Shown: positions 51,584 through 61,000 of the stretch, one piece after another
How positions within the stretch are numbered: position 1 is the stretch's first letter
How the letters are laid out: the number at the start of each line of letters is the position of its first letter
Source of the DNA: Nonomuraea jiangxiensis
Lineage (GTDB): Bacteria; Actinomycetota; Actinomycetes; Streptosporangiales; Streptosporangiaceae
NCBI RefSeq assembly: GCF_900099965.1
Contig: NZ_FNDJ01000015.1
Span: 62,001-126,000 of the forward strand
DNA: 64,000 bases
Direction: 5' to 3'
The notes under the pieces: generated by a model
What the model saw: only the letters and a program-made list of their open reading frames with translations
What the model was told of the DNA's origin: nothing
Database searches by the model: none
Position numbers and translations under genes: made by a program

Positions 51584-51971
51584 GACCGCCTCCCGTGAGA
51601 CCTGGTGGGCCCGCTGATCGGAAGCCTGATCGAGCCGGCCGACTTCGCCCCGACCTCCACCACGTACGGCGTGGGTCGCCGCCCGCCCCATCGTGGCGGC
51701 GGGGCTTCTACCACTTCGGTCCTAACCGCACGATCGGCCCAGCGCCACGCTTTGCGTCAAGCCTCCTGGAGACCCTGTATGCCCACGGAACCTGATCGGG
51801 TGGGGGTCGCAGCCGGCGGGGCGTGTCCACCGAGGTGGTCCGTCGCCGAGGAGCGGATGGCTCACTAAACCCGATGATCGCCGTCAGGTGGATGGTTAGT
51901 CTCGCTCCTCGGTGGCGATCGGCTGTTCGAATTGTCGTTATTCAAGCGCGAACATGCCAAGGAGCTGAGAC
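51584..51971. other. Gap with a long inverted repeat
   Basis: No gene is supported. Around 51605-51670 VGPLIGSLIEPADFAP can be read, possibly the end of a lost gene. An inverted repeat lies at 51846-51912 (separate entry). The last 60 bases before the peptidase gene are A/T-richer and probably hold its promoter, with AAGGAG as its ribosome site. Confidence 0.5.
51846..51912. repeat. Inverted repeat with 10-bp perfect arms
   Basis: CCGAGGAGCG (51846-51855) and CGCTCCTCGG (51903-51912) are perfect complements 47 nt apart. The match continues outward with a short gap (GTCGC on one side, GGCGATC on the other), and inside CACTAAACC faces GGTTAGT. The result is a long imperfect hairpin before the serine peptidase gene, possibly a relic of a small mobile element or a regulatory fold. 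Confidence 0.5.
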
Positions 51972-52997
51972 ATGAAGCGAATGCTGGTTGTATTAACTGC
52001 TGCCCTGCTGACCTCTGCTTTCGTAGCCGCGCCGGCTCACGCCGATGATGTGGCGACGCGGCAACTCGTTGCGGGTCCGGACGTGGCCAAGCAAGTGGCG
52101 TGGTTCTGGCTTGCCGACGGAGCCGCCAACCTGAAGAACGCCACGCCCTACGCCGTGCAGACCGAGGTTCACGGCGAGCGCGCCTCCATCCCCGTCGTCC
52201 CGGATGGCAAGCCCGGCCTCACCGCGCCGGCTCTGGGCCCGACCGAGCCGAAGGGGAAGACGCCCACGACCACGGGCAAGGTGTTCTTCGTCGATGCCGA
52301 CGGGCAGCCGTACTGGTGTACGGGCACCGCCCTGCAGTCGCTATATCGCAATCTCGTCGCCACGGCCGGCCACTGCGTGTTCCGCTCCAACGGCACCACG
52401 GTCGCCAACTGGGTCTTCGTTCCCGATTACGCCGACGGCGCCACCCCGTGGGGCCTGTACGTCGGAAAGCAGGCCTCCACCCACTACGAGTTCTACACGT
52501 ACACCGACTACAGCCGCGACTTCGCCTTCGTGAACGTCTTCAGCGGCGTCGTCTCCTCCTCCGGCGTGCTGACCGACGCCGGCAGGCTGGTCGACAACGT
52601 CGGCGGGCAAGGCTTCGCCTGGAACCAGCCGGTACCCTCCACGATCGACGTCTTCGGCTACCCGGCAGGCCCCAACCCCGACGGGCGACGCCCCTACACC
52701 GGCCAGGACCTCGAATGGTCCACCGGACCCACGTCCACCATGACGCTGTCCGACCTCCCCATGAACCAGCCCATCGGCGTCGAGTCCCCGTTCACCGGTG
52801 AGGGCGCCCTCGGCTCCTCATGGCTGTACCGATACGGCAGTGACAACCGTGCCGGCTACCTCAACGGCGTCACGATCAGCGTCGCCGACACCGACGGCGA
52901 CGACCGCTACGACACCGGCATCTCCCCGTATTTCGACGGCCAGGTGAGCGTGGTCTACCGTGCCGCTGCCGCTGTCTGGACCGGCTCCATCGCATAG
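51972..52997 (+). CDS. Secreted trypsin-like serine peptidase
   Basis: A 341-residue secreted protein. MKRMLVVLTAALLTSAFVAA plus PAHA is a signal peptide. The peptidase domain has WCTGTALQSLYRNLVATAGH followed by C, the catalytic His motif. Asp is probably in YSRDFAFVNV. The usual GDSGGP is absent, and the corresponding place reads GEGALGSSWLYRYG, which offers a Ser. It resembles a group of actinomycete trypsin-like or V8-like peptidases whose Ser motif is divergent. ATG 51972 follows AAGGAGCTGAGAC. It is expected to work outside the cell; whether it is active cannot be judged by sequence alone. Confidence 0.8.
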   Translation: MKRMLVVLTAALLTSAFVAAPAHADDVATRQLVAGPDVAKQVAWFWLADGAANLKNATPYAVQTEVHGERASIPVVPDGKPGLTAPALGPTEPKGKTPTTTGKVFFVDADGQPYWCTGTALQSLYRNLVATAGHCVFRSNGTTVANWVFVPDYADGATPWGLYVGKQASTHYEFYTYTDYSRDFAFVNVFSGVVSSSGVLTDAGRLVDNVGGQGFAWNQPVPSTIDVFGYPAGPNPDGRRPYTGQDLEWSTGPTSTMTLSDLPMNQPIGVESPFTGEGALGSSWLYRYGSDNRAGYLNGVTISVADTDGDDRYDTGISPYFDGQVSVVYRAAAAVWTGSIA

Positions 52998-53074
52998 ACG
53001 GTAACCGTCATCAACCGCCCCGCTCCCGGCTTGCCTGGGAGCGGGATCAGACAGGACGAAACGCTGCTGGACGG

Positions 53075-53665
53075 TCATGAATAGTCGTCTTCGTCGTACT
53101 GCTCCAGGCGGAGTAGGGTGCGGATCTTTCCCACCGCCGGTTTCCCGTCGTGACGGGCGGCGTTCAGCACCTCCTGGATGAGCGCGTCGCGGGCGCCGGC
53201 ACGCGCGGCCAGGAGCCAGTGCCGTTGCGCCTTCAGCGATTCGGCCTTGAGCTGCCCCACTGGCCCACGCACAGCCCTGGGCCAGGCGGTATCGGTCAGA
53301 CGCCGGATCTGTGTCCTGTTCGCGGTGGCGACCTGCGCCGCTCGGCGGCGTAGCGTCGCGACAGGCTGGCCGCCGTTGATCGCCTGCTCGAGTCGCTCGA
53401 GCGCGATGTTGTACGGCCGCACGATGCCCAGATAACGCCGGGCCGCCTGATCCATGGTCAGCGGTGCCGGGTTCGGCGTCGCCCGCGGCGACGGAGTTAC
53501 GGTCTCCACGCTCGGTTCGGGACTCGCGGCCGTGGGCGAAGAGAGGGCGACGTGCGATGTCGCGTCGACAGGGTCGCTTGAGCACCCGGCGACCATGGAG
53601 ACGACAACCAGTGTTCCTGCAAGGATGCGCACAAGTCCGTCATTGATCCACTTAGCCGTCGGCAT
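53075..53665 (-). CDS. Hypothetical lipoprotein
   Basis: A 196-residue protein. A hydrophobic segment ending SMVAGC is a lipobox, so the mature protein is tethered outside the membrane. A linker of about 40 residues rich in S, T, P and A follows, then a helical domain (AARRYLGIVRPYNIALERLE, ALIQEVLNAARHDGKPAVGK) with many Arg and Ala. I cannot assign a family. ATG 53665 was used; a GTG closer to the lipobox is possible. It converges on the serine peptidase and its start is 6 nt from the divergent fragment at 53672. Confidence 0.65.
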   Translation of the reverse strand: MPTAKWINDGLVRILAGTLVVVSMVAGCSSDPVDATSHVALSSPTAASPEPSVETVTPSPRATPNPAPLTMDQAARRYLGIVRPYNIALERLEQAINGGQPVATLRRRAAQVATANRTQIRRLTDTAWPRAVRGPVGQLKAESLKAQRHWLLAARAGARDALIQEVLNAARHDGKPAVGKIRTLLRLEQYDEDDYS

Positions 53666-53671
53666 GTCAAG

Positions 53672-53983
53672 ATGCTGAACCGCCCGTTGGCCGCCATGCG
53701 GCTGCGTACGGTTCGACCGGGCATGCTGCTGGAGCAGGTACGTAACAACGCGGAGTACGTGCGTGAGGTCGCGCTGCACCTGGACGTCGTCGAACCGCGC
53801 ATCTACGACCTGCCGAACCTGTATCGCATCATCCTGACCGACGAGGTCGCGTACATCACCCTGTACGGCGCCATGCAACACGGCCGCAATTCGCTGTGCG
53901 CGGTCGCGCAACCGCCGGGGCTGCTCTACGGGCTCGCGCTCCGCATTTTCACCAGCACCTGGGAGGCCAGCGGCCACAGCTGA
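53672..53983 (+). CDS. Small protein, probably truncated regulator end
   Basis: A 103-residue frame with good actinomycete codon bias. It reads NNAEYVREVALHLDVVEPRI, then YDLPNLYRIILTDEVAYITL, and ends ALRIFTSTWEASGHS. This resembles the C-terminal effector part of some actinomycete DNA-binding regulators (a YRxxL…HxxxxAPPGLL…W pattern), without the N-terminal helix-turn-helix. It is likely a remnant of a longer gene, and the region is full of fragments. No Shine-Dalgarno is visible. The function is unknown. Confidence 0.45.
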   Translation: MLNRPLAAMRLRTVRPGMLLEQVRNNAEYVREVALHLDVVEPRIYDLPNLYRIILTDEVAYITLYGAMQHGRNSLCAVAQPPGLLYGLALRIFTSTWEASGHS

Positions 53984-54225
53984 ACCAGCAGGAGGAGAAA
54001 ACCGGCCGGTGCGGGGCATCCTCCGAATAACTGGCCGAGGCCGGGACGCCCAGACGCCGACTGGATAGCCCGCCGCAGACGAGGCCTACTCTTTTCACGG
54101 CAATCGCGCTTAGGTACGTCAGCGACACCTCCTCCACAGCACGCGATTCACGTACCAACCGCCACCAGCGCGGCGTGGCCAGAGGCAGCAGATGTGCAGT
54201 GTCATGGCGCTGCGGACGTCGATCG

Positions 54226-54648
54226 TCAAGGTTGGGCTGACACGTCGGAAGTGACCAGCTCGACTTCGAAGCCGTCTCGGTCCTCTAGGTAGGCGGCGTA
54301 GTGCTGATTTCCGCCGGCGTAAGGGTGACGATCGGGGAACATCAAGGTCCACCCGTGTGCGGGTGCCTGTTCGACCAGGGCATCGAGTTGGGCGCGGCTT
54401 CCCACGCGAAAGGCCAGGTGGTTCAAGCCCGGGCGGCAGCGGTCGTGCCGATCGGCGCTGAGTGCGGGTGACTGTTCCAGAACCACATAGGTGGCCCCCA
54501 GACGCCAGCTCCGGCCATCGTTCCAGTCTTGGAACTGTACGTAGCCAAGCGCCTGCAGCAGCCATTGCCAGCTGGCGATGGCGCGCTGCAGGTCAGGGAC
54601 CCAGATCTCGACGTGGTGCAGCATTCCGGTGGTGGCCTTGCCGTTCAT
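54226..54648 (-). CDS. VOC/glyoxalase-fold protein
   Basis: A 140-residue vicinal-oxygen-chelate protein. It begins MLHHVEIWVPDLQRAIASWQ, with the first metal-ligand His. Half-way it has CRPGLNHLAFRVGSRAQLDA, the second His of the fold, and it ends YLEDRDGFEVELVTSD with the usual Glu. Such proteins include glyoxalases, dioxygenases and antibiotic-binding (bleomycin, fosfomycin) resistance proteins; the role cannot be fixed. ATG 54648 is preceded by no strong ribosome site, and ATG 54624 is in frame. A second VOC remnant lies directly beside it on the other strand. Confidence 0.8.
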   Translation of the reverse strand: MNGKATTGMLHHVEIWVPDLQRAIASWQWLLQALGYVQFQDWNDGRSWRLGATYVVLEQSPALSADRHDRCRPGLNHLAFRVGSRAQLDALVEQAPAHGWTLMFPDRHPYAGGNQHYAAYLEDRDGFEVELVTSDVSAQP

Positions 54649-55078
54649 GCCGCGACCCCTTCCAGACGAGCTTGCCGTTGATGAAGGTCGCGCCAGCGCG
54701 GACCAGCGCGACCAGGTGAGGAGCGTTCACGGCACGCCAGCGGGTGCCACCTGGATCACGCTGGCCGACCCGGCCGGCCATCCGTTCGACCTGTCGATTC
54801 CCTGATCCGGGTTCCCGTCGGGACAGGCAGCCGGTGGTCTTGATGTCGACGGAGTGGAACAGCACGATCGTGCCGCCGGTTACTCCCATGATGGCTGCGA
54901 CCACGCCGATGCCGAACCCGGCCGGGCAGGGGCAGCGCGCCCAGGACAGAGGTGTGTGTGAGCACCGTCAGCGGCGCGAGCAGCTTGTAGAGGGTGGTGC
55001 TGCGCATTCGCACTGCCTAGATGCTCCTGCCCAGGGCGCCTGATTAGCTTTCACGCGCGGTCGGTCTCCGGCGGGCGG
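54649..55078. other. Gap holding degraded gene pieces
   Basis: No intact gene. Plus strand 54705-54805 ends in a VOC tail (separate entry). On the minus strand a hydrophobic protein seems to be split: one frame starts MRMRSTTLYKLLAPLTVLTH near 55013, and another continues IMGVTGGTIVLFHSVDIKTT near 54900, suggesting a frameshifted small membrane protein. A further minus-strand piece reads NAPHLVALVRAGATFINGKL, which looks like a lost C-terminus of some gene. Confidence 0.4.
54705..54805 (+). pseudogene. VOC-domain C-terminal fragment
   Basis: The frame ends GATWITLADPAGHPFDLSIP and a stop, matching the end of glyoxalase-like domains (ADPxGHPFDL is a hallmark). Nothing upstream in this or another frame supplies the rest of the domain. 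A fragment left after deletion. Confidence 0.6.
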
Positions 55079-55594
55079 TCAGTAATAGCCCTTCTCGCCG
55101 TCGATCAGTTCCCTGATGGTGTCCAGGTGGCCGGCGTGCCTGGCGGTCTCCTCGACCATGTGGATCAGCATCCAGCGCAGGCTCGCTGCGGACGAGCGGT
55201 AGTCGGGGTGCTTGCCCACGTCGTCCAGCGAGTGGGCGGCGACGATCTCGTTCGAGATCTGGCACTGGCGCTCGTACTCGTCGAGGAGTTGCGCCAGCGG
55301 GACGTCCTTGACCCGCATGTCGGCGTCGTCCACGCTCTCGTCGAACTGCGGATTGCCGCTGGCGGGGCGGCCCAGGAAGATCACCTCGAACCAGCAGTGC
55401 TCGGTCCAGCGCATGTGTGACACCAGGCCCGCCACGGTCATGAGTGGTGAGGTGGGCAGCACCGGCCGGTAGGCGTTCTCCTCCGACAGCCCTTCGCACT
55501 TCCACTGGACGATCGCGCGCTGCGTGTCGAGCCAGCCGACGAGCTGGGTGCGTTCGTCGGCGACGAAGGGCGGGCGTATGCGAGGAATGCTCAT
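55079..55594 (-). CDS. DinB-family protein (DUF664-like)
   Basis: A 171-residue four-helix-bundle protein. It begins RPPFVADERTQLVGWLDTQR, has TSPLMTVAGLVSHMRWTEHC with the first His, and ends SLRWMLIHMVEETARHAGHL with the other two His, the metal triad of the DinB/YfiT fold. Such proteins include mycothiol- and bacillithiol-dependent transferases and proteins of unknown role; in actinomycetes mycothiol-dependent maleylpyruvate isomerase-like activity is possible. ATG 55594 gives the usual N-terminus. It stands alone, with an intergenic gap on each side. Confidence 0.85.
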   Translation of the reverse strand: MSIPRIRPPFVADERTQLVGWLDTQRAIVQWKCEGLSEENAYRPVLPTSPLMTVAGLVSHMRWTEHCWFEVIFLGRPASGNPQFDESVDDADMRVKDVPLAQLLDEYERQCQISNEIVAAHSLDDVGKHPDYRSSAASLRWMLIHMVEETARHAGHLDTIRELIDGEKGYY

Positions 55595-55922
55595 GAGGGG
55601 CGATGCTACCGCCGCCACGATGATGGCTTTCCGGCTGTCTAGCAAAGGTCGGCGAGGCGACCAGCCAGGCTGGGCGTGGTCGGCGCGGCGGCGTTCTGCG
55701 GTCACTGCGGCCAGGCCGATGGCTTGCGCGTCTTTGCTGTCCACATCGGGCCGCACCTCGCCTGGCCGGGGCTTCGTGCTGTTCGCCGTTGTCTTAATGG
55801 GAAGTCAACGCGGGGAACACCATGGACGACCAGGCAATGCCTCCGAGAGAAACCCATCGCCGAGGGCCGGGGCGCGGTCAGTTGAAGACCTTGGTGAACC
55901 GGACCACCCGCCGGTCTGCGAA
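55595..55922. other. Gap without a supported gene
   Basis: Open frames here are antisense or have poor codon bias. Nothing beyond scattered short repeats is visible. Confidence 0.5.
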
Positions 55923-56645
55923 TCAGTGATCGCGTGATTCTGCTCTGCGGGCCGCGAGTTCGTCGTTGGCTGCTGCCTCGATGCTGGTCAAGCGCGCGTG
56001 GACTTCGCCGAACTGTTCGTCCAGGCGCGTACGCAACTGCTCCAGGGCGGTGGTGGGGGCCTGAGCCGGGTGGACGTGCACCGTGGGCCGGCGGCGAATG
56101 CCGCGCAAGGCGAACACCGACAGCACGCCCCAGTACAGGACGGCGATGCCTGCGGCGAGCATGCGTCCGTTGGCCGGGCTGGCGCTGTAGACCATCGCGA
56201 CGGTGCCGGCGCCGTACAGGACCCAGGCCAGCCGGGCGCTCCAGGAGGAGCCCGTCAGCCAGCAGAGCAGCCACAGGATCGGCCCGCTCAGCGCCCAGGC
56301 CGACCAGATCACCTCCGCCCCCGTGGGCAGGCCGGCGGCGTGGGCGGTGATGTACGCATGGACCGGCGTGGTGACGACCTCCGTCAGGTGCCAGTCGCCC
56401 ACCCGTTCCAGAGCCCAGGTCCCGCCGGTGATCAGGCCATTGGACACACCCTCGACGAGGGCGCCCAGCACCGCTACTGCCAGCCACAGAATCGCGATCA
56501 CCAGGAGGGCCACGGCCGCAACACAGACGCCGAGGACCGAGTACTTGGCGATCTCCGCCTCGCGTGGATCATCAGCGAACCGTTCTCGCGCCCATCCCTG
56601 GAGGCTTTGGTAGCGGTCGGCGACCCAGTTGACCACTTCGACCAT
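55923..56645 (-). CDS. Membrane protein of unknown function
   Basis: A 240-residue protein. A polar N-terminus (VADRYQSLQGWARERFADDP) is followed by a long helix (SVLGVCVAAVALLVIAILWL), three further helices (for instance SAWALSGPILWLLCWLTGSS and LAAGIAVLYWGVLSVFALRG) and a C-terminal coiled coil (ALEQLRTRLDEQFGEVHARL). I do not recognise the family. Some actinomycete integrative elements carry membrane proteins of this look, but I cannot link it to one. ATG 56645 has AAGGAGACTCCGC just upstream. It is isolated. Confidence 0.7.
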   Translation of the reverse strand: MVEVVNWVADRYQSLQGWARERFADDPREAEIAKYSVLGVCVAAVALLVIAILWLAVAVLGALVEGVSNGLITGGTWALERVGDWHLTEVVTTPVHAYITAHAAGLPTGAEVIWSAWALSGPILWLLCWLTGSSWSARLAWVLYGAGTVAMVYSASPANGRMLAAGIAVLYWGVLSVFALRGIRRRPTVHVHPAQAPTTALEQLRTRLDEQFGEVHARLTSIEAAANDELAARRAESRDH

Positions 56646-56763
56646 GCGGAGTCTCCTTCACCGAAGGCTGGGATGCGGGTGTCCCTCGATGGTCTCCCGC
56701 ACGCGAGGGTGCCGTCATGCGAACGTGCGGAACTCGTCGCAGAGCGTGACCGCTTTCGCTTTT

Positions 56764-56796
56764 ATGTCCAGGCCGGAGCTTTCCCGGCCTGGACAT
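56764..56796. terminator. Perfect 13-bp hairpin
   Basis: ATGTCCAGGCCGG (56764-56776) pairs with CCGGCCTGGACAT (56784-56796), loop AGCTTTC. It lies between the membrane protein (which starts at 56645 going left) and the ligase remnant. No gene end is close on the left, so it may be the terminator of a lost gene or a repeat relic. Confidence 0.55.
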
Positions 56797-56835
56797 GACG
56801 GGGCACCAGCCGGGACTACCGCGTCCCGGTGACAT

Positions 56836-57685
56836 CGGGCCGGCCAGCCCCCGGCTGCGTGACGTGCTGCGGTGCGAGGACGTGCGGGTGCTGCTCGCCG
56901 CGCCGGGCCTCCCGTCCGTGACTTCGACGGCCCCCTGACCGGCGATCTGGAGGAGTTGATGGCGGCCGCCCCGGCCCCCGCTCCGGTGTCGCGGCGGCCG
57001 GGGCGGCTGGTGCTGCTCACCTCCGGCATCACCGGCGCGCCCAAGGGCGCACCTCGGCGGCCGCGCTGGTCGAGCCGTTCGTCTCGATGCTCACCACCGT
57101 CCCGCCGTGCGGTGGCGAGCCGATGCTCATCGCGCCGCCGCTGTTCCACGGCCTCGCACTGCTCTGGTACGGGGCCGCGCGCTGGTGTTCGGCTGCCCGG
57201 TCGTCCTCATGCGCCGCTTCGATGCCGAGGCCGTGCTCGACGTGCTGGCGGCCGAACGTGCCGGGGCGCTGGTGGCCGTACCGGCGATATTGGAGTGCCT
57301 GCTGGCCCCGCCGCCGAGCGCGCTGCCGGACCTGCGGGCGGTGGTGTCCGGCGGCTCGGTGCTGCACCCTGCCCTCGCGCCTTCAACGGGACACCAACGG
57401 CAAGGAGCTCAACAACCTCTACAACTCCACCGAGGTCGGCTGGGCGGCCCTGGCCACCTCCGCCGACCTGCGCGCCGCCCCGGACACCCGTCGGGCGCCC
57501 GCCGTGCGGGACGACCGTCCGCATCCCGGGCCAGGACGGGGCGGAGCAGCCGACCGGCGAGGTCGGCCGGGTCCTCGTGGGCGGCGGACTGACGCTGACG
57601 GCCCGGGGCGACGGCCTCGGCGGCCTGTTCGCGAAACCTGACGGGCAAGGTGGACCGGCGCAAACTCGTCCCCCAGGAGCCGTGA
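56836..57685 (+). pseudogene. Acyl-CoA ligase (AMP-binding) pseudogene
   Basis: Several frames together spell one ANL-superfamily ligase. RLVLLTSGITGAPKGA (about 56998-57045) is the AMP-binding P-loop. GEPMLIAPPLFHGLALLWYG (about 57115-57175) continues in another frame; VFGCPVVLMRRFDAEAVLDV runs on from 57187. VRIPGQDGAEQPTGEVGRVL follows near 57520, and the end TGKVDRRKLVPQEP at 57641-57685 holds the catalytic Lys loop. At least four frame changes and internal gaps (the full enzyme is about 500 residues) show decay. It would have activated fatty or aromatic acids with ATP and CoA. It starts after the hairpin at 56764. Confidence 0.82.
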
Positions 57686-58046
57686 CCCGCCGCGGCCCGG
57701 ACGTATGCGCACCCCTCAGCCCTCCACCCCAGCGCCTCGCGTTGCCGCGGGGGGATTCGAAGCGGAGCCGACATCGGGGCGCACAACTGGCGCGGCCCGG
57801 CTCCACATCCGACGCACGGACGCCCGTAATGCGCAACCCGCGAAACCCCAGGGCCTGCGCGGCTATTCATTCCAAGTAGCCCCGTCGGGGCCTGGCCTTT
57901 CGTGGCCGCGAGCTGCGTCGATTCGGGGGCTCGCGTCGTGATCCGTGGATTGTCGGAGCGGCCCGATAAGGTCCCGCCATGGTTGACGCGACGGTGGCGT
58001 GCTCGCATGCCCGATCCCTGTGTGGCCGGCCCTCGGCGGTGCGGGC
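57686..58046. other. Gap before the DUF6493-like gene
   Basis: No gene is supported. Long antisense frames exist but are only shadows. The promoter of the next gene should be within the last 150 bases, and GTG codons at 57999 and 58020 are in frame with it. Confidence 0.5.
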
Positions 58047-61000
58047 GTGAACACCTACCGGGCGGCAGACCCCAACGGCGACCGGGCGGCGGATGCGAAC
58101 GCCCGCCAGGCGACGGACTCCAGCGGCCGCCGGGTGACGGACCTCAAGCGTGGCCAGGCGGTGGATCCGAACGGCGGTCGGGTGGCGGACCTCAAGGGAC
58201 GCCGAGCCACGGATCCCAACGGTGGTCGGGCGGCGGATGCGAACGGCGGCCGGGTGCCGGACTCCAGCGGTCGCCGGGTGACAGGCCTGCAGGGACGCCG
58301 GGCGGCGGGTCTTAAGGGACGCCGAGGGACGGATCCTAACGTGTGGGACGGGCTGCTCAAGCTCGTCAGGGCCGGTGATACGGCGGGGACCTTGCGCGTG
58401 GTCACCGAGCTGGATGCGGGCGGGCGCAAGGTGGTTGCGGCGGCCCTGCCGGGCTACGTTGCCGAGCAGGGTCGGGTGGGGCGTTGGTGGGGCTGGCCAG
58501 AGCAGTGCGCGCCGCTGCTGGTGGCGGGGGTCGCCTGCCTGGGCGGACCGGCCGCGGTGGCGGAGTGGTTGTTCCGGCGGGAGCTGCGGTGGGCGCCCGA
58601 CGACGATCCCGGCTGCCTGCTCGGCCTGCTGCGGCAGCGGCCGGCGGGGTGGCGGGCGGACCTGGCGCGCCGGGTGGCCGTCCGGGTGCGGCTGCCCGAG
58701 TTGCGGCATTGGATGCTGGCCGCGGAGCTGGTTCGGGACGCGGGGATCGAGCCGCCGGACGACGCGGCGTTCATGGCGGGCTGGCTGCGCGCGTTGAGCC
58801 CGGCCACGGCCGCGGGCGATCCGCTGTTCGCCGCCTACCGGGGGCGGATCTTCGAGATCGACGGCCTGGCCACGGCTGACCTGTGGAGGACGGTCGAGTC
58901 GGTCGTCCGGCTGGTGGCGGACGGGCTGCTGGAGCGGGCCGCGGTGATCGACGGGGTGGTACGGCGGCTGCTGCGGGACGGGGCGTCCGCACCGGTGCCG
59001 TTCGCGGTCCTGCATGACCGGCTCGATCTCGACCTCGATGAGGCGGCCTGCCGCGCCGCGGACTACGCCAGGCTGCTGCCCGCCGGGCCGGTCGCGGTGG
59101 CCGATCTGGCGCTGACGCAGCTCCGGCGGCTGGAGGAGTCGGGGCGGCTGGCGGAGGAGTTGTTCGCCGAGGCGGTGGCGGCGCTGGCGTTCCGGCCGGA
59201 GAAGAAGCTGCTGCGCGCGCTCGTCACCTGGGCGGGCGAAGCCGTGCTGCGCGACGCCGGGCGGGTGCCGGCCGTGCTGCGGGCGATGGCGTCGATCTTC
59301 ACGCAGGACATGCTCGCCCTGCAGGAGCAGGCCGTGCGACTGGCCCTCACGGTCGCACCGCAGGCCGACCCGGACGCCCGCGAGGTGGTCAGGGAGGCGG
59401 CGGGTGCGCTGCCGGCGGAGCTCCGGGGATTGATCGCGGCGGTGTACGGGGACGGGGCCGCTGCGGAGGCGGCCCACGCTGCGTCGCCTCATGCTGCGTC
59501 GTCCCACGCTGCGTCGTCTCATGCTGCGTCGTCTCACGGTGCATCGCCTCACGCCGGGGCGACCCCGGCTGGGGTGCTCCCCGTTGGGATGGCCCCTGCT
59601 GGGGTGCTCCCCGTCGGGGCGATCGCCGTGGGGGCAGCCCCCACTGAGGCAGCTCCTGTCGGGGCGATTGCCGCCGGGGCAGCCCCCACTGAGGGAGTCC
59701 CTGTCGGGGCGGTCGTCCAGTCGCAGTCGCACACTTCCGCATTGACACCGTCGCCGCCTGACACGACCCCACGGACGGTCGGGGGTGTGCCAGGCGTGAC
59801 CCCGCTGGCGGCTCGGGGTGTGCCGGGCGTGGGCCCGTTGGTGGGCGGGGGTGTGCCCGGAGCGGGCTCGTTGGCGGGCGAAGACGTGTTGGGCGAAGGT
59901 GCGTTGGGTGGGGGTTCGTTGGTGACTGGGGGTGTGGCGGGCACGGCTCCGTCGGTGGGTGGGGGGCTGGCGGGTACGGGCACGTTGGCGGGTGGGGGCG
60001 TGCTGGGTGCGGCTTCGTTGGTGGGTGGACGTGTGGCGGGTACGGGCACGTTGGGGGCGGGTGGGGGTGTGTTGGGTGCGGCCTCGTTGATACGGGGGCG
60101 TGGGGCTGGCGTGGTCGCGGTGACCGGCGGGGGCGTGGTGGGGCTGCCTGGGCCCGTCGCCTCCCCTGAGGAGCTCGCCCGTGAGATCGCCGACTTCGAC
60201 TGGCCGCCCGACGTCTACGCCTACGAACGCCTCCTGGCCGGGCTGGCGGAATGGTCGCACCGGGCGCCCTGGGCGTTGCGCGAAGCGTTGCGGGCCTGGT
60301 GGCGGCCGTTCAATCCGGAGGACTACGGGCACTACGGCAGCGAGATCGACGAGGGGCTCGTGGCCGTGGTGCGCCGGGCCTTCCTGGCGTTCGCCTCGCC
60401 GGACAACAGCAAGGCTCTTTCGGCGGAGAGCACGACGAAGCGGTGGCGGCCACGGGCTCCCGGGGCGCTTGACCGGATCTACCTGCAGCGGGCGCGGGAG
60501 CTGGTGACGGCGTTCGAGCAGGGCACGGGTTACCCGGTGCTGCTGGCCACGCCTACGCGGGGCACCGGGCACGTCGATCCCGGGGTGCTGCTCGACCGGA
60601 TCGAGCTGCTGGAGGCCGGCGGGGTCGCGGCGCTGCCGGCCGACCTGGCTCAGGCACTGCTCCGGCTGCCACGTGAGGTCGGTGCCGCCTACGTTCGGCG
60701 GGCCGGGCGGCTGACCTCGGAGGCGGGGCGGACGTGCGCGGCCTGGATGCGCGGCGGCGGCCTGGCCGATCCCCGGGTGACCGTGTTCGTACGCGCGCAG
60801 CACGGCCGGGCCGGTCTGTGGGCCGAGCTCGCCCCGCCGCCTGCTGAGTTACCGGCGGCGATTCGGGGGCTGTTCGAGCTGCAGACCGGCCACACGTACA
60901 CCCTCGGCTGGTGGCCCCTTGTCCTGCCCTCGCATCGGGAGCTGGTGGCGGCGCACCTGTCCTGCTATCTGCCGGCGTCGATGACGAGTGCCGACGGCCA

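Noticed and set aside
56836..57685. The AMP-binding motif as part of an NRPS
   Set aside because: No carrier protein or condensation domain is nearby, the region is short and frame-broken, and the end matches stand-alone acyl-CoA ligases.
57730..57800. A possible tRNA-like stretch (GATTCGAAGC near 57767)
   Set aside because: It resembles a T-loop, but no acceptor stem, D-arm or anticodon arm can be folded around it.
57867..60803. A 978-codon minus-strand frame with histidine-rich repeats (HTPSHQR-like)
   Set aside because: It is the antisense of the repeat region of the DUF6493-like gene. The repeats explain its odd composition, and the plus-strand frame has the conserved domains.
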